64,000 nucleotides of DNA from Pauljensenia sp018375675 (GCA_041432705.1 JAPWAE010000002.1:248001-312000), one strand, 5' to 3'. Shown: positions 8,199-17,703, counted from the first letter of the stretch. Notes: generated by a model not told the origin, from the letters alone. Program-made: numbers and translations.

Positions 8199-9206
8199 TC
8201 AGGCCAGTGGCCAGGACGGGGCGTTGCCCGCAGCCTCACCCGTGCCATCCCCACCGTGCAGCAGGTCCGCGACCCACGCACGACCCGCGCGGAAGGCCTC
8301 GTCCGTCGTGCCAGGGGCAACCGACGCGCGCACGCCGTCGACGCGCGGGTAGGAGCCCATGAAGCGAACATCCGGCGAGTAGCGGTGTAGGCCAACGAGG
8401 GCCGCCTGGACGCGCTCCTCACGGATGTGGCCGACGATGTCAATGCTGAACGTGTAATTGCCGAGGCCGTCGCCGCTCGGGCGCGACTCGATGCGCGACA
8501 GGTCGACGCCGCGCGCCGAGAACTGCTCGAGAAGGGTCAGCAGAGCGCCCGACTCGTTGACCGGCAGGGCCACCTGGATGGTCGTCTTATCCGCGCCGGT
8601 CGGCGGGGGCACCACGCCGGGGCGAGCCACGAGGACGAAGCGGGTGATCGCACCCGGGTTGTCGGCGACGTCGGTGAACAGGGCCTCCAGGCCGTAGGTG
8701 TTGACCGAGACTGCGTTGCACAGGGCAGCGTCGAAAGACGCATCGCCGTCCGAGAGGAGCTCGGCGGCGGCAGCCGTCGACGTGGAGGGCACGTGGATCG
8801 CACCGGGGAAGGTCTCCTCGACCCAGCCGCGACACTGCGCCCACGCATGCGGGTGGGTGCCGATACGGCGGATGTCCTCGGGGCGTGTGCCCGGCAGGAC
8901 GGCCAGCTGGAAGACAACATGCACGTGCATCTCGGCGACGATGACGAGGGGCTCGCCGTGCGAGAGCGAATCCAACGTCGCGTTGACGCCGCCCTCGATG
9001 GAGTTTTCGATCGGGACGACGGCGCGGTCGGCCTCACCACGGCGCACGGCCGCGAGCGCTTGCGGGGCACTCGTCATCGGCATGAGGATCGCACCGGCGG
9101 GAGCGACCTGGTGGACGGCCTGCTCGGTGAACGTACCGAAGGGACCGAGGAAGGCGATACGAAGCTTGTCACCGAGGGGAGCGGGGCCGGGAATGTTCGT
9201 CGTCAT
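8199..9206 (-). CDS. pheA: Prephenate dehydratase
   Basis: A 335-aa monofunctional prephenate dehydratase, which makes phenylpyruvate in phenylalanine biosynthesis. The catalytic domain starts with IAFLGPFGTFTEQA and holds VPIENSIEGGV and the catalytic ITRF motif. A C-terminal ACT regulatory domain follows, with the ESRP motif (IESRPSGDGLGNY) that normally binds phenylalanine for feedback control. The C-terminal tail of about 50 residues after the ACT domain is unremarkable. TACCCT seven bases before the ATG suggests a leaderless mRNA. Confidence 0.92.
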   Translation of the reverse strand: MTTNIPGPAPLGDKLRIAFLGPFGTFTEQAVHQVAPAGAILMPMTSAPQALAAVRRGEADRAVVPIENSIEGGVNATLDSLSHGEPLVIVAEMHVHVVFQLAVLPGTRPEDIRRIGTHPHAWAQCRGWVEETFPGAIHVPSTSTAAAAELLSDGDASFDAALCNAVSVNTYGLEALFTDVADNPGAITRFVLVARPGVVPPPTGADKTTIQVALPVNESGALLTLLEQFSARGVDLSRIESRPSGDGLGNYTFSIDIVGHIREERVQAALVGLHRYSPDVRFMGSYPRVDGVRASVAPGTTDEAFRAGRAWVADLLHGGDGTGEAAGNAPSWPLA

Positions 9207-9374
9207 GGTGTCAAGGGTAACGAGAGCGAAGGGAGTGGCGCGGCCTCGTTTCGAGGACAGGAGCGCATTGTGGCCAATCGCGCGGGTTCAGAGGCCGGGC
9301 GGGCCTCACGTCGGCGCGCCACCGGCCTCGCGCGGAACTCCCCAGGCAGCGGCCCCCAGGAAAACGACCGAGCG

Positions 9375-11651
9375 TCAGTCGCGGTCGCCGGTCACGCCGG
9401 TCGCGAAGGCTTCGCGGCCGCCACCCGGCGTCACCTCGCCGCACGCGGTGATCTTCCACAGCTTCGCGGTGCCACCCGCGTCGACCAGCTCGAAGCCGGT
9501 GGACGTGTCGACCCCGTACAGGCCGGGGTTACGGGCAGAGCGCATGAAGTTGTAGTAGTAGCCGTCTTCCTCTTCGTAGAAGTGCGTGATGCCGAGCCGG
9601 CGCACGACCTCACACACCTCGGGGTCGGTCCCGATATCGTGGAAATGCTGGATGAGGAGCTTCTGCGAGACCACGTCCGCATTAGCGGTACTCAGCTGCG
9701 GGAAGACCGCCTTGCGTCCGCCGATCATCTCGGAGTACGCCGCGCCCGCGATCGGGTCGCCCAGAATGAGTGCGTCGGGGGCGGTCGTGTACGGCATGCG
9801 GCGCAGCATGGCGAGCTCGCCCATCGTAGCCATACCCGGCTTTCCCAGGCGGTTCGGGTCATACACCTGGGCAACCGCCGCGTTTCGCGCGTCGATTGCG
9901 CCAAAGCCGGAGAGGACGAGCACAAGCAGGCCGACCGAGAATTGAATCGGCCAGCGCGGCGCCTCGATGTTGTCGTCGGCTCCGCGTTCTGCGAGGATCC
10001 GCTGCAGGGACCTCGTCCACGCGGCGTGGATGACGCGAACGATGGCGGCGACGCCGACTGCCATGAGGATGGTCAGCGCGATGTCTTCGACGCCCATGAT
10101 GCGACGGGCGTCCTTGTACCAGGGGGCCAGCAGGTAGGTGCGCAGCGCCGAGTCGGGCGAGTATGCCAGGGCGGTGAGGGCCGCAAGGATCGCGTAGGAG
10201 AACAGAGGCCAGAACGGCAGGGGCTGCGCCTCCTCCTCGGACTCCTCGATCTCTTCAGCCGAGGCCAGAGCACCCTCCTCCGCGTCCACATCCACGTCAT
10301 CGGTGAGTCCGGCGCGCGCGGCGGCAAGCTCGAGGGGATCCGGGCGACGGAACAGCAGGTACAGGCGCGCGGTCGCCGCGATGCCGACGATCAGGAGAAT
10401 GAACTGGACGATCGTCCACTGAATGTTGCCGGATGTGTTCGAGAAGGGCGGGTAGGGCAGGAAGGCGTGCATGAAGGCTTCGCCCCAGTTACTGCCCTTG
10501 CGGTTGTAACTACCCATGGCCCGGATCTTTGACGACGACAGCGCGAGGAGCGGCGCCGCGATGACGACAAGCGCGAGGGCCCCCCACGCGAGGGCGACGA
10601 ACTGGCCTCGTCCACCGCGACCGTAGGCGCGTCGGGCGAGGGACGCGAGAGAGACGAGGAGCGGCGCGATCAGGAACGCGAGGATCGAGAAGGCGGCGCT
10701 CGGGTGCGCGCCGACGAGGCCGATGGCACCGATGAGGAGGAACACCGCCTGCGGAATACGGCGCATGACAGCACGCAGCCCATCGCCCGCACGCAGGTCG
10801 GTGACCAGCCTGCGTCCCGCGACGATCGCGATGGCTGCCAGGCCCGGCACCAGAGCGGTGCCCGTCGAGTTGGGCCACTGGTTGTACATGGTGAGCGCGT
10901 CGGCGGGCATGTTGAGCAGCATGCCGCCGATGATGGGCGCCGCCATGATCGCGCTGCGCGAGGCGGTCAGCACCGAGACGAGGGCGGCCAGCCCGATCAC
11001 CCATACGGCCATGAGCGCCAGCGAGGACACGTTCGAGGCCTGGACGACCGAGTCGTAGCGCGCGAACAGGGAGACGAAAGCGTGCCAGCCCGTCGGATAG
11101 TAGACGTTACGGCCGCCGTACAGCTCGTGGAGGCCGCCGAAGGGACTGGCGTTCCTGCTGTACAAGATCGCGTGCACGCCGTTCTGATGGAACGTCGGAT
11201 CCCACTGCTGAACAGGGTTCGATGGGGCCGCTCCCATCACGAGGGGCAACGCCGCGAGGATGAAGCCCACCAGGATCGCGCCCCACGTGGCCGCGCGGAT
11301 CGCGGCCTGGCGTCCGCCGATCGGCTTGCGCACGCCGATCGCCTCGCGCAGGGGGACTCCCCGCAGGGAGAATCCGTCGTTGCTGCGGCGGAAGAAGCTC
11401 AGGCTCCACGCGCCGGCGCCTCCCAGGGCGCTCATGCCGAGGATTGGCAGCGCCGTCGAGGGCTCCCACTCGATGTCGAGCGCCGGGTAGGCGACAGACA
11501 GGATCGTGACCAGGCCAAAGGTGAACGCGGGTGCCGCACCGATCGCAACGAGCGACGAACGACCTCCCGCCCGCAGCCACATGAAGCCCGGCAGAACCAG
11601 GGCGACCATCATGGCCAGCAGGGTCGGGAGCAGCATCCACCAGGCCAGCAT
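9375..11651 (-). CDS. Large polytopic membrane protein, DUF6541-like
   Basis: A 758-aa integral membrane protein with around twelve or more hydrophobic helices from residue 2 onward. A cytoplasmic acidic loop near residue 460 is rich in Glu (EEGALASAEEIEESEEEAQ). A soluble C-terminal segment with Cys residues follows the last helix. The layout and a GWHAFVSLF...YNQWPNSTG region recall DUF6541 proteins of actinobacteria, thought by some to resemble GT-C glycosyltransferases. I cannot name a substrate. The start at 11651 has AAGGAG upstream and lies three bases after the dedA stop, so the two are co-transcribed. Confidence 0.6.
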   Translation of the reverse strand: MLAWWMLLPTLLAMMVALVLPGFMWLRAGGRSSLVAIGAAPAFTFGLVTILSVAYPALDIEWEPSTALPILGMSALGGAGAWSLSFFRRSNDGFSLRGVPLREAIGVRKPIGGRQAAIRAATWGAILVGFILAALPLVMGAAPSNPVQQWDPTFHQNGVHAILYSRNASPFGGLHELYGGRNVYYPTGWHAFVSLFARYDSVVQASNVSSLALMAVWVIGLAALVSVLTASRSAIMAAPIIGGMLLNMPADALTMYNQWPNSTGTALVPGLAAIAIVAGRRLVTDLRAGDGLRAVMRRIPQAVFLLIGAIGLVGAHPSAAFSILAFLIAPLLVSLASLARRAYGRGGRGQFVALAWGALALVVIAAPLLALSSSKIRAMGSYNRKGSNWGEAFMHAFLPYPPFSNTSGNIQWTIVQFILLIVGIAATARLYLLFRRPDPLELAAARAGLTDDVDVDAEEGALASAEEIEESEEEAQPLPFWPLFSYAILAALTALAYSPDSALRTYLLAPWYKDARRIMGVEDIALTILMAVGVAAIVRVIHAAWTRSLQRILAERGADDNIEAPRWPIQFSVGLLVLVLSGFGAIDARNAAVAQVYDPNRLGKPGMATMGELAMLRRMPYTTAPDALILGDPIAGAAYSEMIGGRKAVFPQLSTANADVVSQKLLIQHFHDIGTDPEVCEVVRRLGITHFYEEEDGYYYNFMRSARNPGLYGVDTSTGFELVDAGGTAKLWKITACGEVTPGGGREAFATGVTGDRD

Positions 11652-11654
11652 GGA

Positions 11655-12320
11655 TTACTCCTTGTCGGAAGCGGCGCGGCGCTTGCCCACGATCTCAATG
11701 ATGACGGGCAGGACCGACGCGAGGATGATGACGCCGAGGATGAGCGTCAGGTTGTCGTGCACGAAGGGCACGTTGCCCAGGAGCGCACCGACGAGGATGA
11801 AGCCCGCGCCCCACACGACGGCACCCAGCGTGTTGAAGGCCAGGAATTTCGGGTAGGGGTAGCGGGCCATACCCGCGGCGATCGGGATGAAGGTGCGCAC
11901 GAAGGGGATGAAACGCCCGATGATCAGCGAGCGGCCGCCGTAGTTCGTGAAGTAGTGCTCCGCCTTCTCCAGGTGCGCGGTCTTGAGGATGCGGGCGTCG
12001 GGCTTGAAGAAGCGGCGTCCCCACTTGGCGCCCAGGAAGTAGCCGATCTGCGCACCGATGAAGGCCGCGACAACGACGAGGAGGATGAGCGTCGGCAGGT
12101 GCAGGCCGAGGCGGTCGTGGAGCAGGCCTGCGGTGAACAGCAGGGATTCACCGGGCAGCACCGGGAACAGGACACCCGACTCGATGAGGACGATGAGCAT
12201 CGTTCCCCACAGCACCCACGGCCCCATGGCGACGAGCAGAGTCTCGGGATTTTTGAACCACTCGATAACGGTGTGCAGCATCGACGGATCTGATGCGGTC
12301 ACGAGTGTCGACCAGGTCAC
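11655..12320 (-). CDS. DedA family membrane protein
   Basis: A 221-aa member of the DedA/VTT family, linked to lipid scrambling and membrane homeostasis. Recognisable features are the VLPGES reentrant segment near residue 55, the GAQIGYFLGAKWG helix, and the conserved GRFIPFVRTFIPIAAG motif with its Arg pair. About five membrane segments are visible. The GTG at 12320 with AAAAGGG upstream is preferred. An internal ATG at 12281 lacks a ribosome binding site and would remove the first amphipathic helix. It is the first gene of a two-gene unit with the DUF6541-like protein. Confidence 0.88.
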   Translation of the reverse strand: MTWSTLVTASDPSMLHTVIEWFKNPETLLVAMGPWVLWGTMLIVLIESGVLFPVLPGESLLFTAGLLHDRLGLHLPTLILLVVVAAFIGAQIGYFLGAKWGRRFFKPDARILKTAHLEKAEHYFTNYGGRSLIIGRFIPFVRTFIPIAAGMARYPYPKFLAFNTLGAVVWGAGFILVGALLGNVPFVHDNLTLILGVIILASVLPVIIEIVGKRRAASDKE

Positions 12321-12381
12321 GATAGGGCCCTTTTCTGCCGGGAATGTATCACCCTAACCCTACCTTTGTTGACCACGAATA

Positions 12382-12387
12382 TAGGAT
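12382..12387 (+). promoter_or_regulatory. -10 element of a leaderless promoter
   Basis: TAGGAT lies seven bases before the ATG at 12395. It overlaps the AGG that could otherwise serve as a weak Shine-Dalgarno, so leadered translation cannot be excluded. Confidence 0.4.
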
Positions 12388-12394
12388 AGGCGGC

Positions 12395-15300
12395 ATGAGG
12401 AAGCGCAAGGATTCACACGACGGCTCTCCGGTCGGGGACACGAACATCCTCTTCGTCCCCGATTCCTCCGCCGACCCCTCGGCATCCGGGGTGGATGCTC
12501 TCATGGGGATGATCGACGAGGCCGGGGCACCCCCGCAGGCTCCCCCGCCCCCGGAGGTCCCTTCCTCGGAGGCGCGCACCGAAGTCATGGAGCCCGTCAT
12601 CACGCACGATGCTTCAACAGCGCCCGTAGCCATACCGCCCAGCATTCCTCCCAGCGACGCGGATGCCGACCAGGGCGCCCCGGCCTCGTCGTCGAATGAC
12701 GAGAGCGCGGCGGATCCCCTGCTTCCCCCGCCCGCACCCCAGGCCGATGACGCCGCTGCCAGCCCCGAGGAACCCGCCGACGAGGCCGAGGCCAGCGCGC
12801 CAGAGGCCACCACGGAGACCGACGCAGAGGCCAGCACCGACGACAAGGACGCGGACATTGAATCCGCGCCCTCCCCGGCTACCGGCGAAATCGCTGCAAA
12901 CCTGCCCGTGCGCCGCATGCGCCTGCCCCGCCCCGTCTACATCGCCGACCGGATCCTGCCCATGCGCCGTCGCCGCGAAGACCTCGTCGACGTCGTCATC
13001 TCCCTCATCGCGATTTTCTTCATCTGGACCATCGGAACGGTGGCCAGCGCCACGACACACGGCGTCACCATGGACGTCCTACAATTCCAGCTCATCCGCC
13101 AGATCCTGATCCTGCCCGTCAGCCTGGTCGAGGGCCTCATCATCCTGATCACACCGATCCTCGTGATCATCTCGCTCGCGCTACGTAAACGCCTCAAGGC
13201 GATCATTCAAACCCTCGTGACCAGCGTCGTTGCGGCGATCGGCGGATGGATCATTGCCATCCTGACCGGTCTGCTGCCCGCTTACCTCACCGCACCACTG
13301 ACCGTGGACCGCGCGATCGCCACGCAGGGCTCGCAGAGCGGCATCGTGATCGCCATCAACCTGGTCATCGTCACCCTGTGCGCCCTGTTCACCTCCGCCG
13401 GCGAGGCCCAGTCTATGAAGGCCATCAAGTGGGGATGGACGGGCCTGTGGATCATTCTCATCCTCGGCGTGCTGCGTTCCTCCATGACCCTGCCCGTTGC
13501 CTTCATCTCCGTCTTCCTGGGCCGCGCTTTCGGCTCAGGCTCGCGGTGGGTCATGGGGTACGACGACCAGCGGGCGAAGGGCGCCAAGCTCGTCGAGGCA
13601 CTGCTCAGCATCGGGATCACACCCTCGCGGATCGTGCGCACCGACCTCGACACGACCGTGGAGCCCCTGGCTACGTGGGCCGTCGCTGAGAACTCACGCG
13701 GCCACCTCACCCAGATGCCCGCCGACCTGGGCGACATGGGCATCACGGTGACGCGCCGCCCAAGCCAGGACCATCACCGGCACTACCAGGCGTGGAGCGA
13801 CACGGGCCTCGTCTACGAGATCATCGCCATGGACCCCGGCCAGGAACTGACCGGCACGCTCCTCGAGATGTGGAACAACCTGCGCCTGCGCGGCATCAGC
13901 CGCTGGGTGTCACCCTCGCTCAAGGCTCAGGCCGAGCGCTCTTCCTTCACGACGTTGCAGGCGCTGCGCGCCGGCGTGTTCACCCAGGAGCCGATCGGCA
14001 TCGCCTCGGCCTCCGACTCGATCATCCTGGTCATGTCTGCGCTGCCCCCGACGACTCCGCTCACGGAGCTCGGCGAGGACGCATCGGACGAGATCCTAGA
14101 CCGCGCGTGGGAGCAGCTGCACTTCGCGCATTCGCGCGGCATTTCGCACCGTGCTCTCACCCCCGAGGCCGTCGTCGTCGACTCGTCCTCGGACGTGTGG
14201 CTGCTGGACTGGGATTCCGGCGAGGTTGCGTCCACCGAGCTGAACCAGTCCATCGACATCGCGCAGATGCTGGTCCTGACCGCGTTGGCCGTGGGCCCCG
14301 AGCGCGCGCTTGAGGCCGGTCGACGCAGCGTCGGCGAGGAGACGCTGATCGCGTGTGCCCCCGTTATCCAGAAGCCCGTCCTTCCCGCACAGATCAATCA
14401 GCGCCTGCGCCGTTCCGACCTGCTGGGTGACCTTCGCGCTGCCCTCGTGGGAGACTCCGAGGCCGAGACCGCGCCCACCGCTGACCTGCAGCGTTTCCGC
14501 CCGCGCACGATCTTCACGATCGCGGTGGCGTTCATCGCCGTCTTCATCGTCGTCGGTTCGCTGAACTTCAACGACATCGTGACCACCGTCAAGAGCGCGA
14601 ACCTGTGGTGGATGCTCGCTTCCGCCGTGCTTGCCTGCCTCATCTGGGTTGGTTCCGCGGTCCCGCTTGTTGCTCTGTCGCCCGAGAAGCTGAGCCTGCG
14701 GGAGACGTTCATAGCCCAGGTCGCGGCCTCGATCATCACGATCGTGGCGCCCGCCGGCGTGGGACCCGCTGCCCTCAACCTGCGCTACCTACGCAAGCGC
14801 CGCGTCCCGACCGCCATGGCGGTGACGACGGTGACGCTCATGCAGATCTCTCAGGCTCTCGTCACGATCGTCCTCCTGCTCCTCGTCATGGTGATCGCCG
14901 GATCGTCGCTGTCCGTGTCGGTCCCCTACGGCACCATCCTGGGTGTCGTCGCGGTCGTCATGGTCGCGGTCGGCGTTATCGTCGCCGTGCCGAAGGTGCG
15001 CCGCTGGATCTGGGCGAAGATTCAGCCGACCTGGCAGCAGGTCTACCCGCGCCTCCTGTGGATCATCGGCCAGCCTCGTCGCCTCGCTGCGGTCGTGGGT
15101 GGCAACCTGCTGATGAACATCGGCTACGTGGGCTCGTTCTGGACGGCACTGCTCGCCATGGGGGGTTCGCTGAACTTCTCCACGGTGTCGCTCACCTACC
15201 TGACGGCGAACGCGGCCGGCTCCTTCATCCCCTCGCCGGGCGGTATCGGTACCGTTGAAACGGCGCTGACCTCGGGCCTGACGGTCGCGGGTATCTCTTC

Positions 15301-15409
15301 GTCGGTCGCCATCGCGACGGCCCTGCTCTACCGTCTCGTCACCTTCTACGGCCGCATCCCGTTCGGCTGGCTGGCCATGAAGTACATGGAGAAGAGGGAC
15401 CTGATCTAG
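12395..15409 (+). CDS. Fused membrane protein: acidic tail, kinase-like domain and LPG-synthase/flippase-type TM domain
   Basis: A 1004-aa multidomain protein. Residues 1-165 are an acidic, Pro/Ala-rich disordered tail. Several membrane helices follow (about 190-390). A soluble region then holds a kinase-like segment with HRALTPEAVVVDSS and WLLDWDSGEV, which occupy the places of the catalytic HRD and DFG loops. In that segment the catalytic Asp of HRD is replaced by Ala. The C-terminal 300 residues are an eight-helix UPF0104 domain with the PSPGGIGTVE motif. That domain is related to the lysyl-phosphatidylglycerol synthase flippase part (YbhN-like), and no aminoacyl-transferase domain is attached. 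A role in lipid or lipid-linked precursor transport is inferred. Confidence 0.75.
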   Translation: MRKRKDSHDGSPVGDTNILFVPDSSADPSASGVDALMGMIDEAGAPPQAPPPPEVPSSEARTEVMEPVITHDASTAPVAIPPSIPPSDADADQGAPASSSNDESAADPLLPPPAPQADDAAASPEEPADEAEASAPEATTETDAEASTDDKDADIESAPSPATGEIAANLPVRRMRLPRPVYIADRILPMRRRREDLVDVVISLIAIFFIWTIGTVASATTHGVTMDVLQFQLIRQILILPVSLVEGLIILITPILVIISLALRKRLKAIIQTLVTSVVAAIGGWIIAILTGLLPAYLTAPLTVDRAIATQGSQSGIVIAINLVIVTLCALFTSAGEAQSMKAIKWGWTGLWIILILGVLRSSMTLPVAFISVFLGRAFGSGSRWVMGYDDQRAKGAKLVEALLSIGITPSRIVRTDLDTTVEPLATWAVAENSRGHLTQMPADLGDMGITVTRRPSQDHHRHYQAWSDTGLVYEIIAMDPGQELTGTLLEMWNNLRLRGISRWVSPSLKAQAERSSFTTLQALRAGVFTQEPIGIASASDSIILVMSALPPTTPLTELGEDASDEILDRAWEQLHFAHSRGISHRALTPEAVVVDSSSDVWLLDWDSGEVASTELNQSIDIAQMLVLTALAVGPERALEAGRRSVGEETLIACAPVIQKPVLPAQINQRLRRSDLLGDLRAALVGDSEAETAPTADLQRFRPRTIFTIAVAFIAVFIVVGSLNFNDIVTTVKSANLWWMLASAVLACLIWVGSAVPLVALSPEKLSLRETFIAQVAASIITIVAPAGVGPAALNLRYLRKRRVPTAMAVTTVTLMQISQALVTIVLLLLVMVIAGSSLSVSVPYGTILGVVAVVMVAVGVIVAVPKVRRWIWAKIQPTWQQVYPRLLWIIGQPRRLAAVVGGNLLMNIGYVGSFWTALLAMGGSLNFSTVSLTYLTANAAGSFIPSPGGIGTVETALTSGLTVAGISSSVAIATALLYRLVTFYGRIPFGWLAMKYMEKRDLI

Positions 15410-15445
15410 GGAACGGACAGACGCGCGCGGATCAGTAACACTATC

Positions 15446-15484
15446 CCATTTACTTCAAATTAAGGCTAAATTTGAAGTAAATGG
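15446..15484. repeat. AT-rich inverted repeat downstream of the fic gene
   Basis: Perfect 16-bp arms (CCATTTACTTCAAATT and its complement) are separated by seven bases. It is much more AT-rich than its surroundings, and its TTACTT core resembles the inverted repeat on the other side of the fic gene. It could act as a terminator for fic or as a protein-binding site. Confidence 0.75.
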
Positions 15485-15568
15485 AAGCAACGCCTCCTCG
15501 GCGGACATATCCACAGTCGCCCCCTGACAACTGTCACCACACCGCGGCAACCCTCGGACCCCCTCTTA

Positions 15569-16951
15569 TCAGTCACCGTCCCCTTCAAGGGCACAATCAA
15601 CCCGACGCTGAAGATCTGACACCGGATACCACTCGAAACTCCGGCCGCGCCGAACACGCCTCAAATAGCCCTCATCCTCGAGTCCACGCAGGTCGGCGTG
15701 CGCAGTCTGAGGAGTGACCCTGTATTTGTTGGCATGCGCCGCTGCTGTCACTGTCATCATGGGATCACGCAAGGCTTCTTCGATGACACCGATCTGACGG
15801 TTCGTGAGCGTCGTGGCGCGCAGGCGATGTTTCACCTGATCCAGTTCCTTAGATTTCTTCGCCAGATAGTCGTGAAGCTCGCGGATTCCACGCAGGATTA
15901 TCCGCGCATGCCAGATCAGGAAGTAGGTAAGGTCACCCTCATCCTGCTCCACCTCAAGGAATGAGCGGGCGTACTGTGCGGGCGCTCTATGCAGTAGCCG
16001 GGACACCGGAACGAAGTCCATCAAAAAGAAGCCCTCACGCAGCATCACCCACTGCGCAATAACGCGGGCCGTACGACCGTTACCATCCACAAAGTAGTGG
16101 TCGTATCCCATCATAAAGTGAACAATGAGCGCCCTTACAAGGGGCGGCACATATTGCGTCGCATACTCACCTTCGCCATTCACGAAGGAACACAGACGCT
16201 CCAGGCGTTCGGGAAGCTCCGCGGCAGACGGCGGAACATGGAGCAGTTGCTCCTCACTTTCCGTCCCGTAGATACGAACCCTGCCTTCCCCCTCCCGCTG
16301 GAGGCGACCAGCATCGTCCGGATCATCGAGCGTCCCCTCGGTCACGATTCGATGAACCTCACAGATAAACTTTGGAGTGAGCTTATCCGTGAGACGCGCC
16401 CGCACAAATTCGAGGGCAAGAAAATTGTTTCGAATCATCCGCTCCGACCGCGTCTGCGGACGCCTCCCTTCCCGGAGCATCTTTTTTGCATCGCGCCTCG
16501 ACGTGGAGGCTCCCTCCATCTGGGAGGAGGTGATCGCCTCCTCGTACAGGGAATTGATGAGGTACCTGTCTCGCGCAGCCTCTGTCGCAACCTCCCCTGG
16601 GAGCTCGACCTGACCTCGCGCCTGAGCGGTAATGTCCTCATTCAGGCTCAAAAGGACATCGGGCAGATTGAAGGTCAGGGGTGTTGCATCCTTCATGGTG
16701 AAGGGCGTCGGCCTGGCCGTGGTCGCGCGCGAACTGCGCACTGCGCACCACCACGCCTCGCGAGTGAGCCCCTCGGGCACTGGCTCGGCCCGGAAGTAAT
16801 ACTCCCACGGCCGATACTCCGGATCATCAAGTCCACCAGCTATCGCGCGAATAACAGACGAACGATGATCCTCATCCATATCCCTGAGGCTATTGAGAAC
16901 ACTGTCATAGAGTTCAGCCAGACGACAGGGCGGAGGGGTCGGCTTCTTCAT
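15569..16951 (-). CDS. Fic family protein with C-terminal winged helix
   Basis: A 460-aa Fic protein, a family that usually transfers AMP to a hydroxyl side chain of a target protein. The active loop reads HYFVDGNGRTAR, keeping the catalytic His and the phosphate-binding DGNGR residues but with Tyr for the usual Pro. An inhibitory SSQMEG motif near residue 145 places it in class II, with the autoinhibitory helix before the Fic core. A winged-helix DNA-binding domain at about 385-455 suggests autoregulation. GGAG five bases upstream fixes the ATG at 16951. The gene looks less GC-rich than its neighbours and is bracketed by AT-rich inverted repeats, which suggests acquisition. Confidence 0.88.
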   Translation of the reverse strand: MKKPTPPPCRLAELYDSVLNSLRDMDEDHRSSVIRAIAGGLDDPEYRPWEYYFRAEPVPEGLTREAWWCAVRSSRATTARPTPFTMKDATPLTFNLPDVLLSLNEDITAQARGQVELPGEVATEAARDRYLINSLYEEAITSSQMEGASTSRRDAKKMLREGRRPQTRSERMIRNNFLALEFVRARLTDKLTPKFICEVHRIVTEGTLDDPDDAGRLQREGEGRVRIYGTESEEQLLHVPPSAAELPERLERLCSFVNGEGEYATQYVPPLVRALIVHFMMGYDHYFVDGNGRTARVIAQWVMLREGFFLMDFVPVSRLLHRAPAQYARSFLEVEQDEGDLTYFLIWHARIILRGIRELHDYLAKKSKELDQVKHRLRATTLTNRQIGVIEEALRDPMMTVTAAAHANKYRVTPQTAHADLRGLEDEGYLRRVRRGRSFEWYPVSDLQRRVDCALEGDGD

Positions 16952-16971
16952 GACTGCTCCGTTCACAGCTA

Positions 16972-17016
16972 TTTCTAATTACTTCTAATATTATCTTAAT
17001 TTAAAGTAATTAGAAA
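16972..17016. promoter_or_regulatory. AT-rich inverted repeat in the fic promoter
   Basis: Thirteen-base perfect arms (TTTCTAATTACTT and its complement) are separated by 19 AT-rich bases, directly upstream of the fic start. This is a good operator candidate, perhaps for the winged helix of the Fic protein itself. Confidence 0.6.
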
Positions 17017-17104
17017 TACTGCTGCCCCAAGTCTTGGATCACATCTAGGGGAAATAGCGTGCCCCCACCTGCCCCACTCCGGCGCGAGGCAGCCGGATGT
17101 TCGC

Positions 17105-17569
17105 CTACTGGAGGCGGTTGTTACCGTCCAGGTACACCGCCTGGACGCCACTCACCGAGCGAATCGTGTCCAGCGACCCATCTGGCACGCGCAGCGCGTA
17201 GCCTCGCAGGGCGTTGCGATACTCCCGCTCCACGGAGACGGAGGCGCCCGGGAAGGACGCGGCCACGGCCTCGTTGATCGAGGCGAGGGTCGCCTCGCCG
17301 TCGGCGCTCTCCTCGAGCTGGACGATGACGACGACGGAGCTATCAGAGTCCTGGCCGGACTGCGCGCTCGGTCCACCCTGGCCGTCCTTTGAGGTCAGGG
17401 CCGTGTCAGGGTCAACCGTCGGCGAGGCCGTGGCTCCCAGCGTGGACTGGGCCGAATCGCTGCCCGGGTTGGACTGCGGCTCGGGCGTCGACGTGGAGGC
17501 GGGAGAACAGCTCGCGACCGCGAGCGCGCACGTGCCCACTCCGGCCAGGAAAACGGCTGGTTTCTTCAT
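17105..17569 (-). CDS. Lipoprotein with stand-alone I9 (subtilase propeptide-like) domain
   Basis: A 154-aa secreted lipoprotein. Residues 1-20 are a signal sequence ending in the lipobox VAS-Cys21. A Ser/Pro/Thr linker follows (to about 60). The remaining 95 residues match the inhibitor-I9 propeptide of the three subtilases downstream almost element for element (VIVQLEESADGEATLASIN..., VSVEREY, LRGYALRVPDGSLDTIRSVSGV). It stops exactly where the subtilases would enter their linker to the catalytic domain, and no protease domain is present. Either it is a functional membrane-tethered inhibitor or chaperone, or it is a remnant of a fourth subtilase. The lipobox, which the full proteases lack, favours function. 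It is 0.2 kb from the first subtilase on the same strand. Confidence 0.8.
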   Translation of the reverse strand: MKKPAVFLAGVGTCALAVASCSPASTSTPEPQSNPGSDSAQSTLGATASPTVDPDTALTSKDGQGGPSAQSGQDSDSSVVVIVQLEESADGEATLASINEAVAASFPGASVSVEREYRNALRGYALRVPDGSLDTIRSVSGVQAVYLDGNNRLQ

Positions 17570-17703
17570 GGACGGCACTCCCATACGTTCGACGCAGATA
17601 CGAGGCGACATCGAGGTGTGTCGCTGCTTCCAACATACCGCAGTAGCCGCCGGGAATGCGGCGTTCGTACGCGCACGCGGACACCCGTGGGCGCGTACGA
17701 GAC

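Noticed and set aside
9290..9306. GAGGCC/GGCCTC hairpin as terminator of the DUF6541-like gene
   Set aside because: The stem has only six base pairs and lies among other GC-rich partial palindromes. Support is too weak to list.
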